A stretch of 64,000 nt of DNA, from the NCBI GenBank assembly GCA_963281255.1, contig OY725500.1, positions 4,087,184-4,151,183 on the forward strand, read 5' to 3'. Below the pieces are notes generated by a model. That model searched no databases and had not been told where the DNA came from. It saw only the letters and a program-made list of their open reading frames with translations. The position numbers were made by a program, and so were the translations under genes. Each line of letters opens with the position of its first letter. Position 1 is the first letter of the stretch. Source of the stretch: Aphrocallistes beatrix. Its lineage: Eukaryota; Porifera; Hexactinellida; Sceptrulophora; Aphrocallistidae. Shown here piece after piece: positions 31,541 through 41,385 of the stretch.

Positions 31541-34500
31541 ATGCATAAATCATCAGAGACAGAAGAACAACAGAAGTCTCCAGATTCTACCATCAACGCG
31601 AAGCAGAACAGTCCACGCGTGTTCCTCTCCCTAGCCTGTACTCTCCTCCGCAGGAGATTTCCCCTACAGAGAGACGGCCCGACTGAGTACAACCCTAGAG
31701 ATTATGAAATTCTGCTGACAAAGAATCTCAACGAGGCTATGCAGAATTTCTATGGCGTGTATGCCTGTCCTCAAAATGCGAACCTTAGTCCGAGTCTGTC
31801 ATTACTGGAGGAATTCGAGAATTACACTCGGAAATTGCTGACCACCATCGAAGGCGCGCGACAGCCTAACTTGGAAGGTATAAAAGGACATCGTGCAGTG
31901 TTTATTTCCGTACACGGAGGCGAAAAAGATCCCAGTCCAAACACTAAACCAATCTCTCCCGAATCGATGATAATCTTATTCTACGTCATCCCAGTCAGTC
32001 ACTCGAATTCTTTTGCCATCGACAGTTTCCCTAACACACACCATTACCCCTGTTTCAGGAACCTACAGGAGACCCTGCACGGGATGTATGCAGACGAACT
32101 GCCCATCCTAGGGCGCGTTCGGGAGATGATAAGTAGCTTGGATAGATGGTTGCGGCAACAGCACGCGATTCCGCAGGCTCTACCGATTATTTTCGCAGAG
32201 TCAGCTCTCTCTCGTGTGAAAATATCCATTCGCAACCCACAATTCGACGCAGATATTCTGTCGCGTATGAGCAGATCTGCCACAGGTGATACCTCGCGAT
32301 TTTTCACACGTACACCCAGCGAGGAGGGGGTGAGCCTGGAGAGGAGGATACAAGGAGATTTTATCCCAGCTGACCGCGCGCTGTTGAACCCTCTCTTCGA
32401 GTCGGGCCTCGTGTTCGGACAGAATGTGAAGCGGTGTGTGCTAAACCCCGGTTACGGTAAAAAAGCGCCTGACTACGAGAATATCGGAGAGAATGCACTG
32501 CTCTCGATAGAAAGTGCCAGTCAGTTGCTAGAAACCGCGAAAGGTTCCTGGCTAGAGAAGTACCCTTTGCACCGCGCGGCCTGTCAAGGTGACGATGAGA
32601 GTGTGAAAAACCTATTGCGTCATGGGTACAAGGCGGATGAGTTGGATTCTGACTCCTGGACTTCTCTTCATTACGCCGCATGGCATGGACACACATCTGC
32701 CGTTAAGATTCTCATCCAGGAAGGTCACGCTAGTGTAAATATTGCGACTAATAACGGGTCAAATGTGTTACATTTCGCAGCTCTGAATGGTCATGCTGCT
32801 ATTGTGGCTTTTCTACTGCAGTATCGAGAGGTGAAACGTAACACTACAGATAACGAGGGTAAAAATGCGTTGGAATTGTGTCGAGATGCAAAACAAAAGG
32901 ATTGGGAGGTAGTGGCTAAACTGCTGGAGGGAAACGCTAGGAATTTGACTGAGGCTTATAGACTAGCTGCGAATGAGGCGTACGTCTCGTACATACAGGG
33001 GAAGAACATGAATGAAGTGGCGAGACAGAGGAAGAAGAATAAACGATTCATGAGTATTACTAATCGCGCTTCTGCACAGGTTAACATCAATTTCATAGAT
33101 GGGAATTCTGAAATGTTGACTCTGCCCTTCGGCAAGCAAACGACTGTAGACGATATCTTATACGATCTGTATGAGAAGCTGGAACTTCCGAAAGATGAAT
33201 CGGTTGATTTTTTCGCGATTTGGCTCGAATCACAGACGATACATCTACAATTGCTTCCTAGCGACAAACCTTTGCAAATCCTATCAAAGTTCCAAGGCAT
33301 TTCACGCGTGTTTTCTGAGAGCCCGCAGAGGGAGAGGCCAAGTATTTACTTCCGGCGCAACCTGTTCCTACTCCTTGATTGTGAGAAATCAGCTGATAAT
33401 GAGAAGGCACTGGCATTTCTGTACTGGGACGCAAAAACGCACGTTGTCAATGGGCGCTATCTTTGCAGTGTTTCAGAAGCGATTCGCTTAGCTTCGTTCC
33501 AGCTTCTAATTAGTCTCGGCGCTTACAAGGCTGAGAAGTGTGAAATTGGATCAATTGCCAAGGAAATGTCTCAATTGCTACCCGCTCGAGTGATTAAAAC
33601 TTTTCCGAGTGAAAAACTTGAGATTGAACTTTTGAAGATGTATGAAAAGCTATCAAGTGAATATGAGGGGAGCGCAGCGAACGATTTGTATCGAAGTTAT
33701 CTTGAAATTTGCTGGAAATGGCCTTACTATGGCGCTTCATTCTTCCACGGATTTATTCAGAAAACATCGAGTAAGGTTCCGATCATTCTAGGTCTGAACG
33801 AGGGCGGTTTCCATTTGATAAAAGATGGAAACCTTAAAGGTATCCAAACAATCTCCTACTCAGAAGTGGACTGGGACAGCTCACAGGAGAAATCAGAGTT
33901 GATTTTAGTCCGTAGCGATGCCTCCTTGATAATCCATACAAAACAAGCGAGCATTATCGACTCGCTGGCCACAGAGTTTGTGGAGCACGTGTTGATATCG
34001 CAGCAAGACATCTTGCACGCCTCCATGCAGGATTCTCGAGTTTGGGGCCGGTATCGACCGGTGGACCAGAAGTATTATAAAGAATGGCAGACGCGTTTCA
34101 GTGAGGAGATTGCCAGACGGAAGGAATGCATTGAGGGGTGTGTGACCGCGACTGAGAATGGTGGAGAGAGTAAAATTTTCTTAGCACAAGCGGTGTTTTT
34201 CGCGCATTTAGAAGAACAAGGCACCAGTCAGAATGTGGACCTGCATGAGCTCTGTTACAAGCTAGGCTATGAAGTGGAGACGGATGAGATCGTGTCTGCC
34301 GAGGCAATGATTGGAACAGATCACTCTTTCAGTTTTAAGCATTTCGTTTCTTGGTGGAATAGTTTCAAGCGTAGCTGGCTATTCCTCCTGGATGACCAGG
34401 CTTTGAGGCAAAGACAGAAGCTGACCATTATCTTTGAAAAGTTTCAAGAGTCATCCGGAAAGGTCAGTAAGAGCAACTTAAAGGAAATGTTGTCTGAAGT

Positions 34501-34711
34501 GACGAATAGTTCATTCTTCCGCTTGAAAGACAGCATTCAGGAATGTTTGGGTGAGTTAGAGAAGATATTTCAGTACAACAGTGTCGGGTATTTGAAGCTG
34601 AATGAATTCATCGACTGGCTAGCTTGGAATAATTCGTTACCGGACAAATGTTGGGCATATGAACCTATACCGAGGAGACCGAAATCTACTCAAGAATCTT
34701 TGAACCAGTAA
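31541..34711 (+). CDS. KRIT1: KRIT1-like protein with EF-hand-like C-terminal extension
   Basis: KRIT1 (CCM1) is a scaffold that binds Rap1, ICAP1 and CCM2 at cell junctions. The single-exon gene encodes 1056 residues against about 736 in vertebrates. Parts in order: an N-terminal Nudix-like region; NPLF (283-286) and NPGY (302-305), the NPxY/F docking motifs of the family; ankyrin repeats (about 341-465, PLHRAACQGD, SLHYAAWHGH, VLHFAALNGH); a FERM domain (about 514-820, with FAIWLESQTIHLQL, YGASFFHGFI and LIIHTKQA). The last 236 residues have no counterpart in vertebrate KRIT1. There, FEKFQESSGKVSKSNLKEML (966-985) and the segment at 1008-1027 (IFQYNSVGYLKLNEF) look like EF-hands lacking the first acidic ligand. 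Confidence 0.9.
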   Translation: MHKSSETEEQQKSPDSTINAKQNSPRVFLSLACTLLRRRFPLQRDGPTEYNPRDYEILLTKNLNEAMQNFYGVYACPQNANLSPSLSLLEEFENYTRKLLTTIEGARQPNLEGIKGHRAVFISVHGGEKDPSPNTKPISPESMIILFYVIPVSHSNSFAIDSFPNTHHYPCFRNLQETLHGMYADELPILGRVREMISSLDRWLRQQHAIPQALPIIFAESALSRVKISIRNPQFDADILSRMSRSATGDTSRFFTRTPSEEGVSLERRIQGDFIPADRALLNPLFESGLVFGQNVKRCVLNPGYGKKAPDYENIGENALLSIESASQLLETAKGSWLEKYPLHRAACQGDDESVKNLLRHGYKADELDSDSWTSLHYAAWHGHTSAVKILIQEGHASVNIATNNGSNVLHFAALNGHAAIVAFLLQYREVKRNTTDNEGKNALELCRDAKQKDWEVVAKLLEGNARNLTEAYRLAANEAYVSYIQGKNMNEVARQRKKNKRFMSITNRASAQVNINFIDGNSEMLTLPFGKQTTVDDILYDLYEKLELPKDESVDFFAIWLESQTIHLQLLPSDKPLQILSKFQGISRVFSESPQRERPSIYFRRNLFLLLDCEKSADNEKALAFLYWDAKTHVVNGRYLCSVSEAIRLASFQLLISLGAYKAEKCEIGSIAKEMSQLLPARVIKTFPSEKLEIELLKMYEKLSSEYEGSAANDLYRSYLEICWKWPYYGASFFHGFIQKTSSKVPIILGLNEGGFHLIKDGNLKGIQTISYSEVDWDSSQEKSELILVRSDASLIIHTKQASIIDSLATEFVEHVLISQQDILHASMQDSRVWGRYRPVDQKYYKEWQTRFSEEIARRKECIEGCVTATENGGESKIFLAQAVFFAHLEEQGTSQNVDLHELCYKLGYEVETDEIVSAEAMIGTDHSFSFKHFVSWWNSFKRSWLFLLDDQALRQRQKLTIIFEKFQESSGKVSKSNLKEMLSEVTNSSFFRLKDSIQECLGELEKIFQYNSVGYLKLNEFIDWLAWNNSLPDKCWAYEPIPRRPKSTQESLNQ

Positions 34712-35027
34712 CTCACTTCCCCTTTAGGTAAAATATCACTTTTTTATCTATAAATTTATTATTCTTTATTAATCGTGTTTGTTTTCAATTATATTTCTAT
34801 TTTATTTTTGGCTTTTCCGTGTTTGCATTATTTCAATAGCAATGATTGAGTGATGCGAAGCTCTCTGGAATGTGGCACCTTCTTAACAATGGATGTGCTG
34901 CCATTTTTGTGGATTTGTGAACCATTCAAATGGATATTAACTGAGTTTAAGGCTTCGGTATTCATATCCACAACCATAGAAAATAATACCGTCATTTCTG
35001 TACTTAGATATTTATTTTCATCGATCA
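34712..35027. other. intergenic KRIT1 to SH3 gene
   Basis: A 316-bp spacer. A TTTCTGTACTTAG splice-acceptor-like sequence lies about 23 bases before the SH3 gene start. No gene is seen. Confidence 0.5.
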
Positions 35028-35432
35028 ATGAGTACGGAAAAGAAGAGTCCTCCCGACTCAGATCAAGCCGCTGCTAAGCAAGGACCAAAAACGTTGTTAG
35101 AAAAGGTAACGAACACAAATTTTGTGAAGCATTCAGACGGCAGTGTTCTAGTTTGCGTGCATCAAGACTCTGGAAAGACGAAAGGGAAGCAAATCAGTTT
35201 TCTCGGCGCTCCAGATAAAACGCGCGATCTCTACGAAGCTCTGTTTGATTTCGCGCCTTCGAATGAAGACGAAGTCGAGCTAAAAACAGGTCATGTCATT
35301 GCTGTGACTGACGTGATGGAAGATGGATGGTATCGTGGAAAGAATATGGAAACTAAACAGAGCGGTGTTTTCCCAGGGAATTACGTGAAGAAGATTGAAA
35401 CTGAGGAGCTAGTCACCAAGGAGAAACCCTGA
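35028..35432 (+). CDS. small SH3-domain protein
   Basis: A complete 134-residue protein starting at the ATG at 35028. The second half (about 69-123) is an SH3 domain: ALFDFAPSNEDEVELKTGHVI (ALYDF motif and acidic RT loop), the conserved Trp in EDGWYRGK, and the GVFPGNYVKKI end with the Pro/Tyr of the ligand pocket. SH3 domains bind proline-rich peptides. The N-terminal 68 residues (ending GKQISFLGAPDKTRDLY) are unfamiliar. I cannot name an orthologue; it could be an adaptor reduced to one SH3. A polyadenylation signal AATAAA lies 36 bases after the stop (35468-35473). Confidence 0.8.
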   Translation: MSTEKKSPPDSDQAAAKQGPKTLLEKVTNTNFVKHSDGSVLVCVHQDSGKTKGKQISFLGAPDKTRDLYEALFDFAPSNEDEVELKTGHVIAVTDVMEDGWYRGKNMETKQSGVFPGNYVKKIETEELVTKEKP

Positions 35433-35467
35433 ATTTTGATAGTTACTCGATGTGTTCTAACTATTTC

Positions 35468-35473
35468 AATAAA
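35468..35473 (+). terminator. polyadenylation signal of SH3 gene
   Basis: Perfect AATAAA 36 bases downstream of the SH3 gene stop codon, on the coding strand, with the next gene's ATG 176 bases further on. Confidence 0.7.
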
Positions 35474-35648
35474 AATTGACCCTTTTTATATTATCTGATG
35501 TGAATTTATAACGATTATACAACTAGGTTGCTTATAAATATTCAACTCTTTTTACTTGGTTTAACCACATTATGTATATACAAAATTTGTGTTCCTTGCT
35601 GATTAGGGAAGTATTAGTAACCGAATTACCATCATAACATTAATAAGA

Positions 35649-37037
35649 ATGAAGCATATCTGTCAGAATTTTCATAAATTCATGCGTTTACGAAATTGTG
35701 AACCAAAAGACCAGGTGGCCGTGGCAGTCTCAGGTGGGGCCGATAGTCTCGCTCTAGCAATGGCAACTCAATCCTATTTCGACCCAAATTCCATACACAT
35801 CCTCACAGTGGATCATCGCTTCAGGAATGAGAGTGCTAGCGAGGCGCTACATGTAAAACAGATCCTTGAAAAACACAATTTTATTACGCATAAAATCCTC
35901 ACTGTTAATTGGCCGTTCAAAGAACTTCCCCCGATCAATAAACTCGAGGTGAGAGGACGAGAAGCGCGCTACGAACGCTTACTTTCATATTGCCAACTCA
36001 ACAGAATAAACATTCTACTCACAGCGCACCACCACTTCGATAAGGTAGAGACAAGTTTGCATCGCTTGTGCATGGGTAGTAGCCTCGATGGGCTGCACGG
36101 GATGTTGCCGGATATGGTATTTACTTCGTACCCTGACGTGGCTGTATTGAGGCCTTTCTTAGAGGTGGAAAAAGAAGAGTTGAAGCTGGTTTGTAATGAA
36201 ATGAATTTAAAATGGGTCACAGATCAAACTAACTTCTCGCCTCTTTTCAAACGAAGCACTTTAAGACACGTACTTTCGGAAAATAAAAGTTTAGTGACTA
36301 CTCTCAGCGAGATTATAAGCTTTTCTAGCGTGTTCTGTGCAGAAACGAGTGCGATAGTGGTTGAGTTCTTAAAAGATAATTGCTTTCTTGAGCCTCGTCA
36401 CGGTTATTATTACTTCAAATTGTCTACATTTCGCGAATTGCCAAGGCCGATTGCAATCAGGGTGCTTTCGAAATTGGTGAATTTTTTTAACTATTCTCCA
36501 GATTCGAAGAGACATTTTGCATCAAAGAACTCCAATGTAGCTTATACAAAGTTATTCCACTCTAAAGGAAATTCTCCCTTCTTCAAAGGATCTTTGGAAC
36601 ACTACTTAATTGCTACTGCCATTCCCAGTTCAGATAAGTTGTATTTCGGTAAGGTTCATACAAATGAAACGCTCAAGATTCAAGTTGGACAAACGTTGAA
36701 TTGGGACAACCGTTATTTGATCACTCTCTCTCAGAGAGACCCTGATCTCCCCACGAGTGGAACCTTTACTATCAGAGGCATGCGAAGGACGGATCAAACG
36801 TTTCTTTTCCGTGCTATTCGGAGAGTGAAAGCCGCAAAGTTACCGCTAATCCACTATCGGTTATCTCTGCCTATTGTTGTTACGGAGCAAGGTCAAATTG
36901 CATTCATGCCTCATTTCGGGTATACAGATTTTGATCTCAACGTTACCTGCACCTGCAAACTTATCACTCATCATACATCCATTCATAATCTCCCTCCAAA
37001 TAATCGTAAAAAGAAAAGGAGAGTTGTCTCGTTTTAG
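35649..37037 (+). CDS. tRNA(Ile)-lysidine synthetase-like (TilS)
   Basis: TilS enzymes use ATP to couple lysine to C34 of tRNA-Ile(CAU), so that it reads AUA as Ile. The 462-residue single-exon protein carries the N-type ATP pyrophosphatase loop SGGADS (28-33), the TVDHRFRNES strand-loop, the RGREARY motif, LLTAHHHFDKVET (family TAHHxDDQxET, here with Phe-Asp), LRPFLEVEKEEL and DQTNFSPLFKRSTLRH (family D-x-SN-x-x-x-x-R-x-x-x-R). The C-terminal half is divergent. The first 17 residues are basic and lack acidic residues, compatible with a mitochondrial presequence. Most bilaterian animals lack this enzyme because their mitochondria read AUA as Met; its presence fits a lineage where AUA is still Ile. 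The alternative, a recent bacterial transfer, seems less likely given host-like composition. Confidence 0.85.
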   Translation: MKHICQNFHKFMRLRNCEPKDQVAVAVSGGADSLALAMATQSYFDPNSIHILTVDHRFRNESASEALHVKQILEKHNFITHKILTVNWPFKELPPINKLEVRGREARYERLLSYCQLNRINILLTAHHHFDKVETSLHRLCMGSSLDGLHGMLPDMVFTSYPDVAVLRPFLEVEKEELKLVCNEMNLKWVTDQTNFSPLFKRSTLRHVLSENKSLVTTLSEIISFSSVFCAETSAIVVEFLKDNCFLEPRHGYYYFKLSTFRELPRPIAIRVLSKLVNFFNYSPDSKRHFASKNSNVAYTKLFHSKGNSPFFKGSLEHYLIATAIPSSDKLYFGKVHTNETLKIQVGQTLNWDNRYLITLSQRDPDLPTSGTFTIRGMRRTDQTFLFRAIRRVKAAKLPLIHYRLSLPIVVTEQGQIAFMPHFGYTDFDLNVTCTCKLITHHTSIHNLPPNNRKKKRRVVSF

Positions 37038-37484
37038 CTTCTTTCTATTTTTGATAGGCTAGTTTTAATTTAGAATCCTTGAATTTCTAACTTCATTTTT
37101 GTCGCAATAATCACTTATAATGACTTAAGTTACTATGGTGACGTAGTAGGGGGGAATGGAATGTATAATATACGTATACCAGCAGTAAGAACCTTTTGGG
37201 CGAATCCGATGTTCTAAATTTATAATTTTCCCTCCCTCTTGTCTTGATTAAAGATCATGCTTCACGCCACACATGTAATCAGAGACTGAATGTAGATATA
37301 GGATTTCACATTATTCCTTATCTTCTAACGAGATGCTATATTAATACATGTTTGAATCTATTTGAGAGAGATAAGATGTCTGTAATTACTAGTTCAATAC
37401 TCTAATAACATTGCGTCGTCGTGTAATTATATTTATACTTTCAAAGTGAACTTTGGTTAGAATCCCGTTCTACACAATCACTTC
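37038..37484. other. intergenic TilS to MOB4
   Basis: 447 bp, AT-rich, with no gene. A TTTGGTTAG acceptor-like sequence lies about 25 bases before the MOB4 start. Confidence 0.5.
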
Positions 37485-38159
37485 ATGGCTGAATCTCTTC
37501 TCAGGAACAGAAGGGGATGTAGGCGGGACGACTTGTATAATTGGAGGGAGTACAACCCTTTAGAGTTGGATACGGTTCTAGTTGTACAGCTTCACATACA
37601 GCAGTTAGAACGTGAACATCATGAGGACATCGACACACTCATCGAGTGCCCTCCTGGGATAGAGGAAGAACTCTGGGTCTATGAACACATACGTCAAGTT
37701 TGCCTCCAGCTTAATACACTTGTTGTCCGCTTGCAAACGCATTGTCTACCGACACAGTGTGTCAATATGCAAGCGGATGGAGAGGAGGTTTACTTGTGCG
37801 CGGCGCATAAGAAACCGAAAGAGTGTTCGGCAATAGACTATGTATTACACACATTGGACGGGTCATGTTCCGTTCTGAACAATTCCAAACTTTTTCCTAG
37901 TCGCGTTACAGTAAAACCTAGCTCTATGCAACGCATCGAAGCTACAGCGAGGAGAATCTATAGAATATTCGCACACGCATACTTCAAACATAAAGAACTG
38001 TTTGATGCTTATGAAAGCGAAACGAAATTATGTGAACGTTTCACAAAGTTTGCATTGAAACACGAAGTCTTGACCATGGATAATTTAACTATTCCACTGG
38101 AAGGTGGTGAGGATAAAAAAAGCGAAAAAGAAGCAGATGTTTCGGTGGAAAAGGATTGA
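37485..38159 (+). CDS. MOB4: MOB4/phocein, STRIPAK subunit
   Basis: MOB4 is the MOB-family subunit of the STRIPAK phosphatase-kinase complex, which counteracts Hippo signalling. The protein has 224 residues, the usual length. It starts RNRRG..DDLYNW as in MOB4 rather than MOB1. The zinc-binding core is visible: a Cys pair in THCLPTQC, then LCAAHKKPKECSAIDY and HTLDG, with the second His ligand in RIYRIFAHAYFKHKELF. FPSRV and LCERFTKFALKH complete the fold. The acidic, lysine-rich tail is variable in the family. Confidence 0.93.
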   Translation: MAESLLRNRRGCRRDDLYNWREYNPLELDTVLVVQLHIQQLEREHHEDIDTLIECPPGIEEELWVYEHIRQVCLQLNTLVVRLQTHCLPTQCVNMQADGEEVYLCAAHKKPKECSAIDYVLHTLDGSCSVLNNSKLFPSRVTVKPSSMQRIEATARRIYRIFAHAYFKHKELFDAYESETKLCERFTKFALKHEVLTMDNLTIPLEGGEDKKSEKEADVSVEKD

Positions 38160-38512
38160 AGGAAACACTTTCAAGCTTGATTAGCTAGGCCTTTTCATTT
38201 TATCATGTGACATTGTATGATTTTACAAGAATGTAAAAGTCAGTATATTATTATTAATATTATAATGTTATTAATTAATCGTTGTGTTGAGAATGGTATA
38301 TGAGTGTGTGCGTTGCTTTTAGGGGAATCAGTTATAGATACATATTTATATCAAGTACAGTTCATTATTTATAGAAGAAAGTATTAAACATGTTTTCACC
38401 GAATACGAATCTTATTGGGATCAGAAGATTATTATTTATTGAATAATTTTAATATGATTAATTGTTGCTAAACATTTAGAATTCATCATAAATTTTAGTC
38501 ACGTCATCTATA
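38160..38512. other. intergenic MOB4 to GRWD1
   Basis: 353 bp, AT-rich, no gene seen. ATAAATTTTAG, a possible acceptor, ends 14 bases before the GRWD1 start. Confidence 0.5.
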
Positions 38513-39824
38513 ATGGCTGAAGTGAATGCACCCCAGAAACCTAATCCGGATGCTTCCAAGTTCGATTCAGAAGAAGAACTGACGTACGATAGCTCTGCGT
38601 ACCATCTCTACCACGCAATGCAGACTGGAATCCCTTGCCTCACCTTCGATATTCTGCCACACCCTTCCAACTCCGCTGGACTGCACTACCCACTCTCCCT
38701 CTACCTAATTGGAGGTCTCTATACATCTTTGAATTGTGCTGGGTTGTATGGGTTGTTATAAACTATTTGATCTCTTAGGCACGACGAGTCCTAGCTTGCC
38801 ATCGCTGAACTCTCTCATCCTGATGAAGCTTCACAACCTCGTGAAGGTACAGGAGCGAGAGGAGAGCAGTGATTCGTCTGATGGCTCAAATGAGTTCTAT
38901 GACGATCGTCCTGAGCTGGAGAATATAAACATATCGCATAACGGAGGTGTCAATAGATTGCGTCACGCGAACATTCCTGAAAAATGCATTGTGAGCACTT
39001 GGTCGGATTTGGGTGTTGTAAATATTTACCATCTAGATAAGCATTTCGCGGCAGTTGAAGCCTCGGTTTCGGGTCCAACAGACGAGCGAATAAAGTGCGA
39101 TCCTATCTTCAGTTTCGCGGGACATCAATCAGAAGGTTTCGCGATGGATTGGTCGCGAAATATACCAGGTAGACTATTAACCGGTGACTGTAAGAAGAAC
39201 ATCCATTTGTGGCATCCGGTAGAAACCGGTTGGAACATAGACCAACGTGCGTACACAGCACACACTAAGAGTGTCGAGGACATTCAATGGAGTCCAAACG
39301 AAGCGACGGTTTTCGCTTCTTGTAGCTGTGACGGGACCATTCGTGTCTGGGATATAAGAGCCTTGCCTAGCAAGGCTTGCATGCTGACCACACAAGCACA
39401 TGAAGTGGATGTTAATGTTATTTCATGGAATAAGCATCAACCACTTGTTATCAGTGGGGGAGACGACGGGATTGTGAAGGTGTGGGATCTGAGGAGTATA
39501 CGTGAGGGTGGGAAGTCTGCTGCTCTGTTTAAGCAGCATTCCGGGCCGATTACGTCTGTGGAGTGGCATCCCGTCGATTCACCTGTGTTTGCAGCCAGCG
39601 GCGAGGATAATCAGGTCACACAGTGGGATCTATCAGTGGAGCGTGACGTCACTGGAGATGCGGACGCCAACCAAGAAGAGGATGCTAGTACCCCGCCCCA
39701 GTTGTTGTTTGTACACAAGGGACAGAAGCAGATTAAAGAGGTGCACTGGCATCCTCAACTTCCTGGGGTGATGGTCTCTACCGCAGAGACTGGATTTAAT
39801 ATTTTCAAAACAATTAGCGTTTAA
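38513..39824 (+). CDS. GRWD1: GRWD1, WD40 histone-binding/ribosome biogenesis protein (2 exons)
   Basis: GRWD1 (yeast Rrb1) chaperones ribosomal protein L3 and binds histones in the nucleus. Two exons, 38513-38714 and 38779-39824, are joined across a 64-bp GT-AG intron (GAG|GTCTCT to TCTCTTAG|GC). The join restores frame and gives 415 residues. Without splicing, the first exon would end 16 codons further on. The N-terminal CAF1C/H4-binding segment (YDSSAYHLYHAMQTGIPCLTFDIL) is followed by an acidic Ser/Glu stretch and WD repeats, with FSFAGHQSEGFAMDWS, GRLLTGDCKKNIHLW, SVEDIQWSPNEATVFASCS, VNVISWNKHQPLVISGGDDG and the C-terminal FKTISV. This is the only multi-exon gene I could show in the 30-43.5 kb cluster. 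Confidence 0.95.
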
Positions 39825-39925
39825 TTATTAAGCAAATATGCCTTTAGAAATTGTGTTTTAAGAAAAGTATGTTTATACAGTTTATAACAAAATTGAACGC
39901 CAAAATTTCTTAGCCTTTATGCTGA

Positions 39926-39931
39926 AATAAA
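39926..39931 (+). terminator. polyadenylation signal of GRWD1
   Basis: AATAAA about 100 bases after the GRWD1 stop and only 52 bases before the next ATG. An acceptor-like ATATTCGCAG lies between them. Confidence 0.65.
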
Positions 39932-39983
39932 AAAGGTAAATAATCAAAATATTCGCAGTTCTTTGATATTATCCCTTACAATT

Positions 39984-41201
39984 ATGTGTACAAGGATGGC
40001 ATGTATTCAACCCAACATTCGACCTTATGACGTCATAATCTATGGGGCTACTGGGTTTACAGGGAGATACATAGTGAGGGAGGCCTTGGAACACTTTCAA
40101 TTGCAACTTAGTTGGGGAATAGCTGGCCGTAACAGAGACAAGCTCGAATCTCTTCACAGAGAATTCTCACTACCAGAGTGTGTTGCAGTAATCAGTGCCA
40201 ATTATGAAGATAGAAATTCTATTGTTGAAATGTGCACAAAAACGCGAGTTTTAATCAACTGTGTTGGTCCTTATCAGTTGTATGGTGGAGAGTTGGTTGT
40301 GAGTGTGTGTGTTGAATTCGGTTGTGACTATGTTGATGTTAGCGGTGAAGTATTATTTTTCGAGAAAATACGTGCAAAATTTGGAGAAAAGGCAAGAGAA
40401 AATGGAGTGTTTATAATTCCAGCATGTGGAGTGGACTGTGTACCAGCTGACTTAGGCGTGATTTTCGCGAAAAACTCATTCGCACCTGCTCAAATTTCGC
40501 ATATACACAGTTACCTCGAGTTACAGAACGTGAAGCGATTTAACTATGGGACCTGGCATACACTAGTCGAGACTTTAAGTCGAAATAGGAGGCCTAATAG
40601 GAAGTTGGACCTAGACACTGGTAGAGAAAGACTTCATTATAATTACTCTCTCAGAAAATGGTGCCTTCCTTTCAAGAATGTAGATGTCTCCTGTGTTAAC
40701 TATACTCAGTCGGAAATGGCGAAATTAGAAAGTAGAGCTCAGCTGACTTACACTCTCTATTTATCTGTCAAGAACATATTCTGGACTGTTTTGATTATGA
40801 TATGGACTTCAATAATATTTTTCATCTCAAAACTTTGTTTTGGTAAATATTTACTTTTAAAACATCCAAGGTTATTTTCATTTGGCGTCTTCTCACATGT
40901 GGAACCGACAGAGAATGAGTTGAAACGTGCTAGGTTTCGTTTTATCCATGAATGTGTTCTAGCAACTGGAAATATTAGAAATAGGGTAGTGGAAGTTTCA
41001 GGTCATGAACCCGGGTACGTCACAACCTCTGCTATCTGTATCCAATGTGTGCTCACTCTCTTAGAGGAAAGAAATGGAATCGTCACCAGTATTGGTGTGC
41101 ACGGAGGAGTTTTGACACCTGGGCTGGCCTTTGAGAACACCGATTTAATCCAACGCTTGAATCGTACTGGCAAGATTAACTTTGCAGACAGAAATAGTTA
41201 A
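39984..41201 (+). CDS. SCCPDH: saccharopine dehydrogenase-like oxidoreductase (SCCPDH)
   Basis: SCCPDH-family protein of unknown reaction, usually found on lipid droplets or membranes. It has 405 residues from the ATG at 39984; ATGs 12 and 18 bases on are alternatives, the first with a better context (AAGGATGG). The N-terminus has a Rossmann nucleotide-binding loop YDVIIYGATGFTGRYIV, then WGIAGRNRDKL, VLINCVGPYQLYGG, the family motif CDYVDVSGE, and IIPACGVDCVPADLG. A membrane-spanning stretch (NIFWTVLIMIWTSIIFFI) lies near residues 260-280. The C-terminus TPGLAFENTDLIQRLNRTGKINF matches the family. Only 159 bp separate it from the GRWD1 stop. Confidence 0.93.
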   Translation: MCTRMACIQPNIRPYDVIIYGATGFTGRYIVREALEHFQLQLSWGIAGRNRDKLESLHREFSLPECVAVISANYEDRNSIVEMCTKTRVLINCVGPYQLYGGELVVSVCVEFGCDYVDVSGEVLFFEKIRAKFGEKARENGVFIIPACGVDCVPADLGVIFAKNSFAPAQISHIHSYLELQNVKRFNYGTWHTLVETLSRNRRPNRKLDLDTGRERLHYNYSLRKWCLPFKNVDVSCVNYTQSEMAKLESRAQLTYTLYLSVKNIFWTVLIMIWTSIIFFISKLCFGKYLLLKHPRLFSFGVFSHVEPTENELKRARFRFIHECVLATGNIRNRVVEVSGHEPGYVTTSAICIQCVLTLLEERNGIVTSIGVHGGVLTPGLAFENTDLIQRLNRTGKINFADRNS

Positions 41202-41324
41202 ACATTTCAATTTAATATAGACTGGGTATGAGCAGGTTAATTGGTGTGACTTTATTTTGTTTCTCTTTTGTAAAAGAATTAAATGATTATGTGAAATAAC
41301 TTAGAATTGTCTGAAATCTTTTGT

Positions 41325-41344
41325 TTTCTAGAATGTTCTCGAAG
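41325..41344. promoter_or_regulatory. heat-shock element, four perfect units
   Basis: Four contiguous HSF units in the pattern nTTCnnGAAnnTTCnnGAAn, 140-160 bp upstream of the STI1 start codon. STI1/HOP genes are classical HSF1 targets in yeast and animals, so the site and gene agree. Confidence 0.85.
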
Positions 41345-41385
41345 TTCTTTTTACTTCGATAATGCTAATAGAGTATGATATGTAG

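Noticed and set aside
32361..32696. 111-codon minus-strand frame within KRIT1
   Set aside because: Antisense to the NPxY and ankyrin region; the sense strand is clearly coding.
38513..38761. Stand-alone 82-residue protein
   Set aside because: It is exon 1 of GRWD1 read into its 64-bp intron; splicing joins it in frame to the WD40 part.
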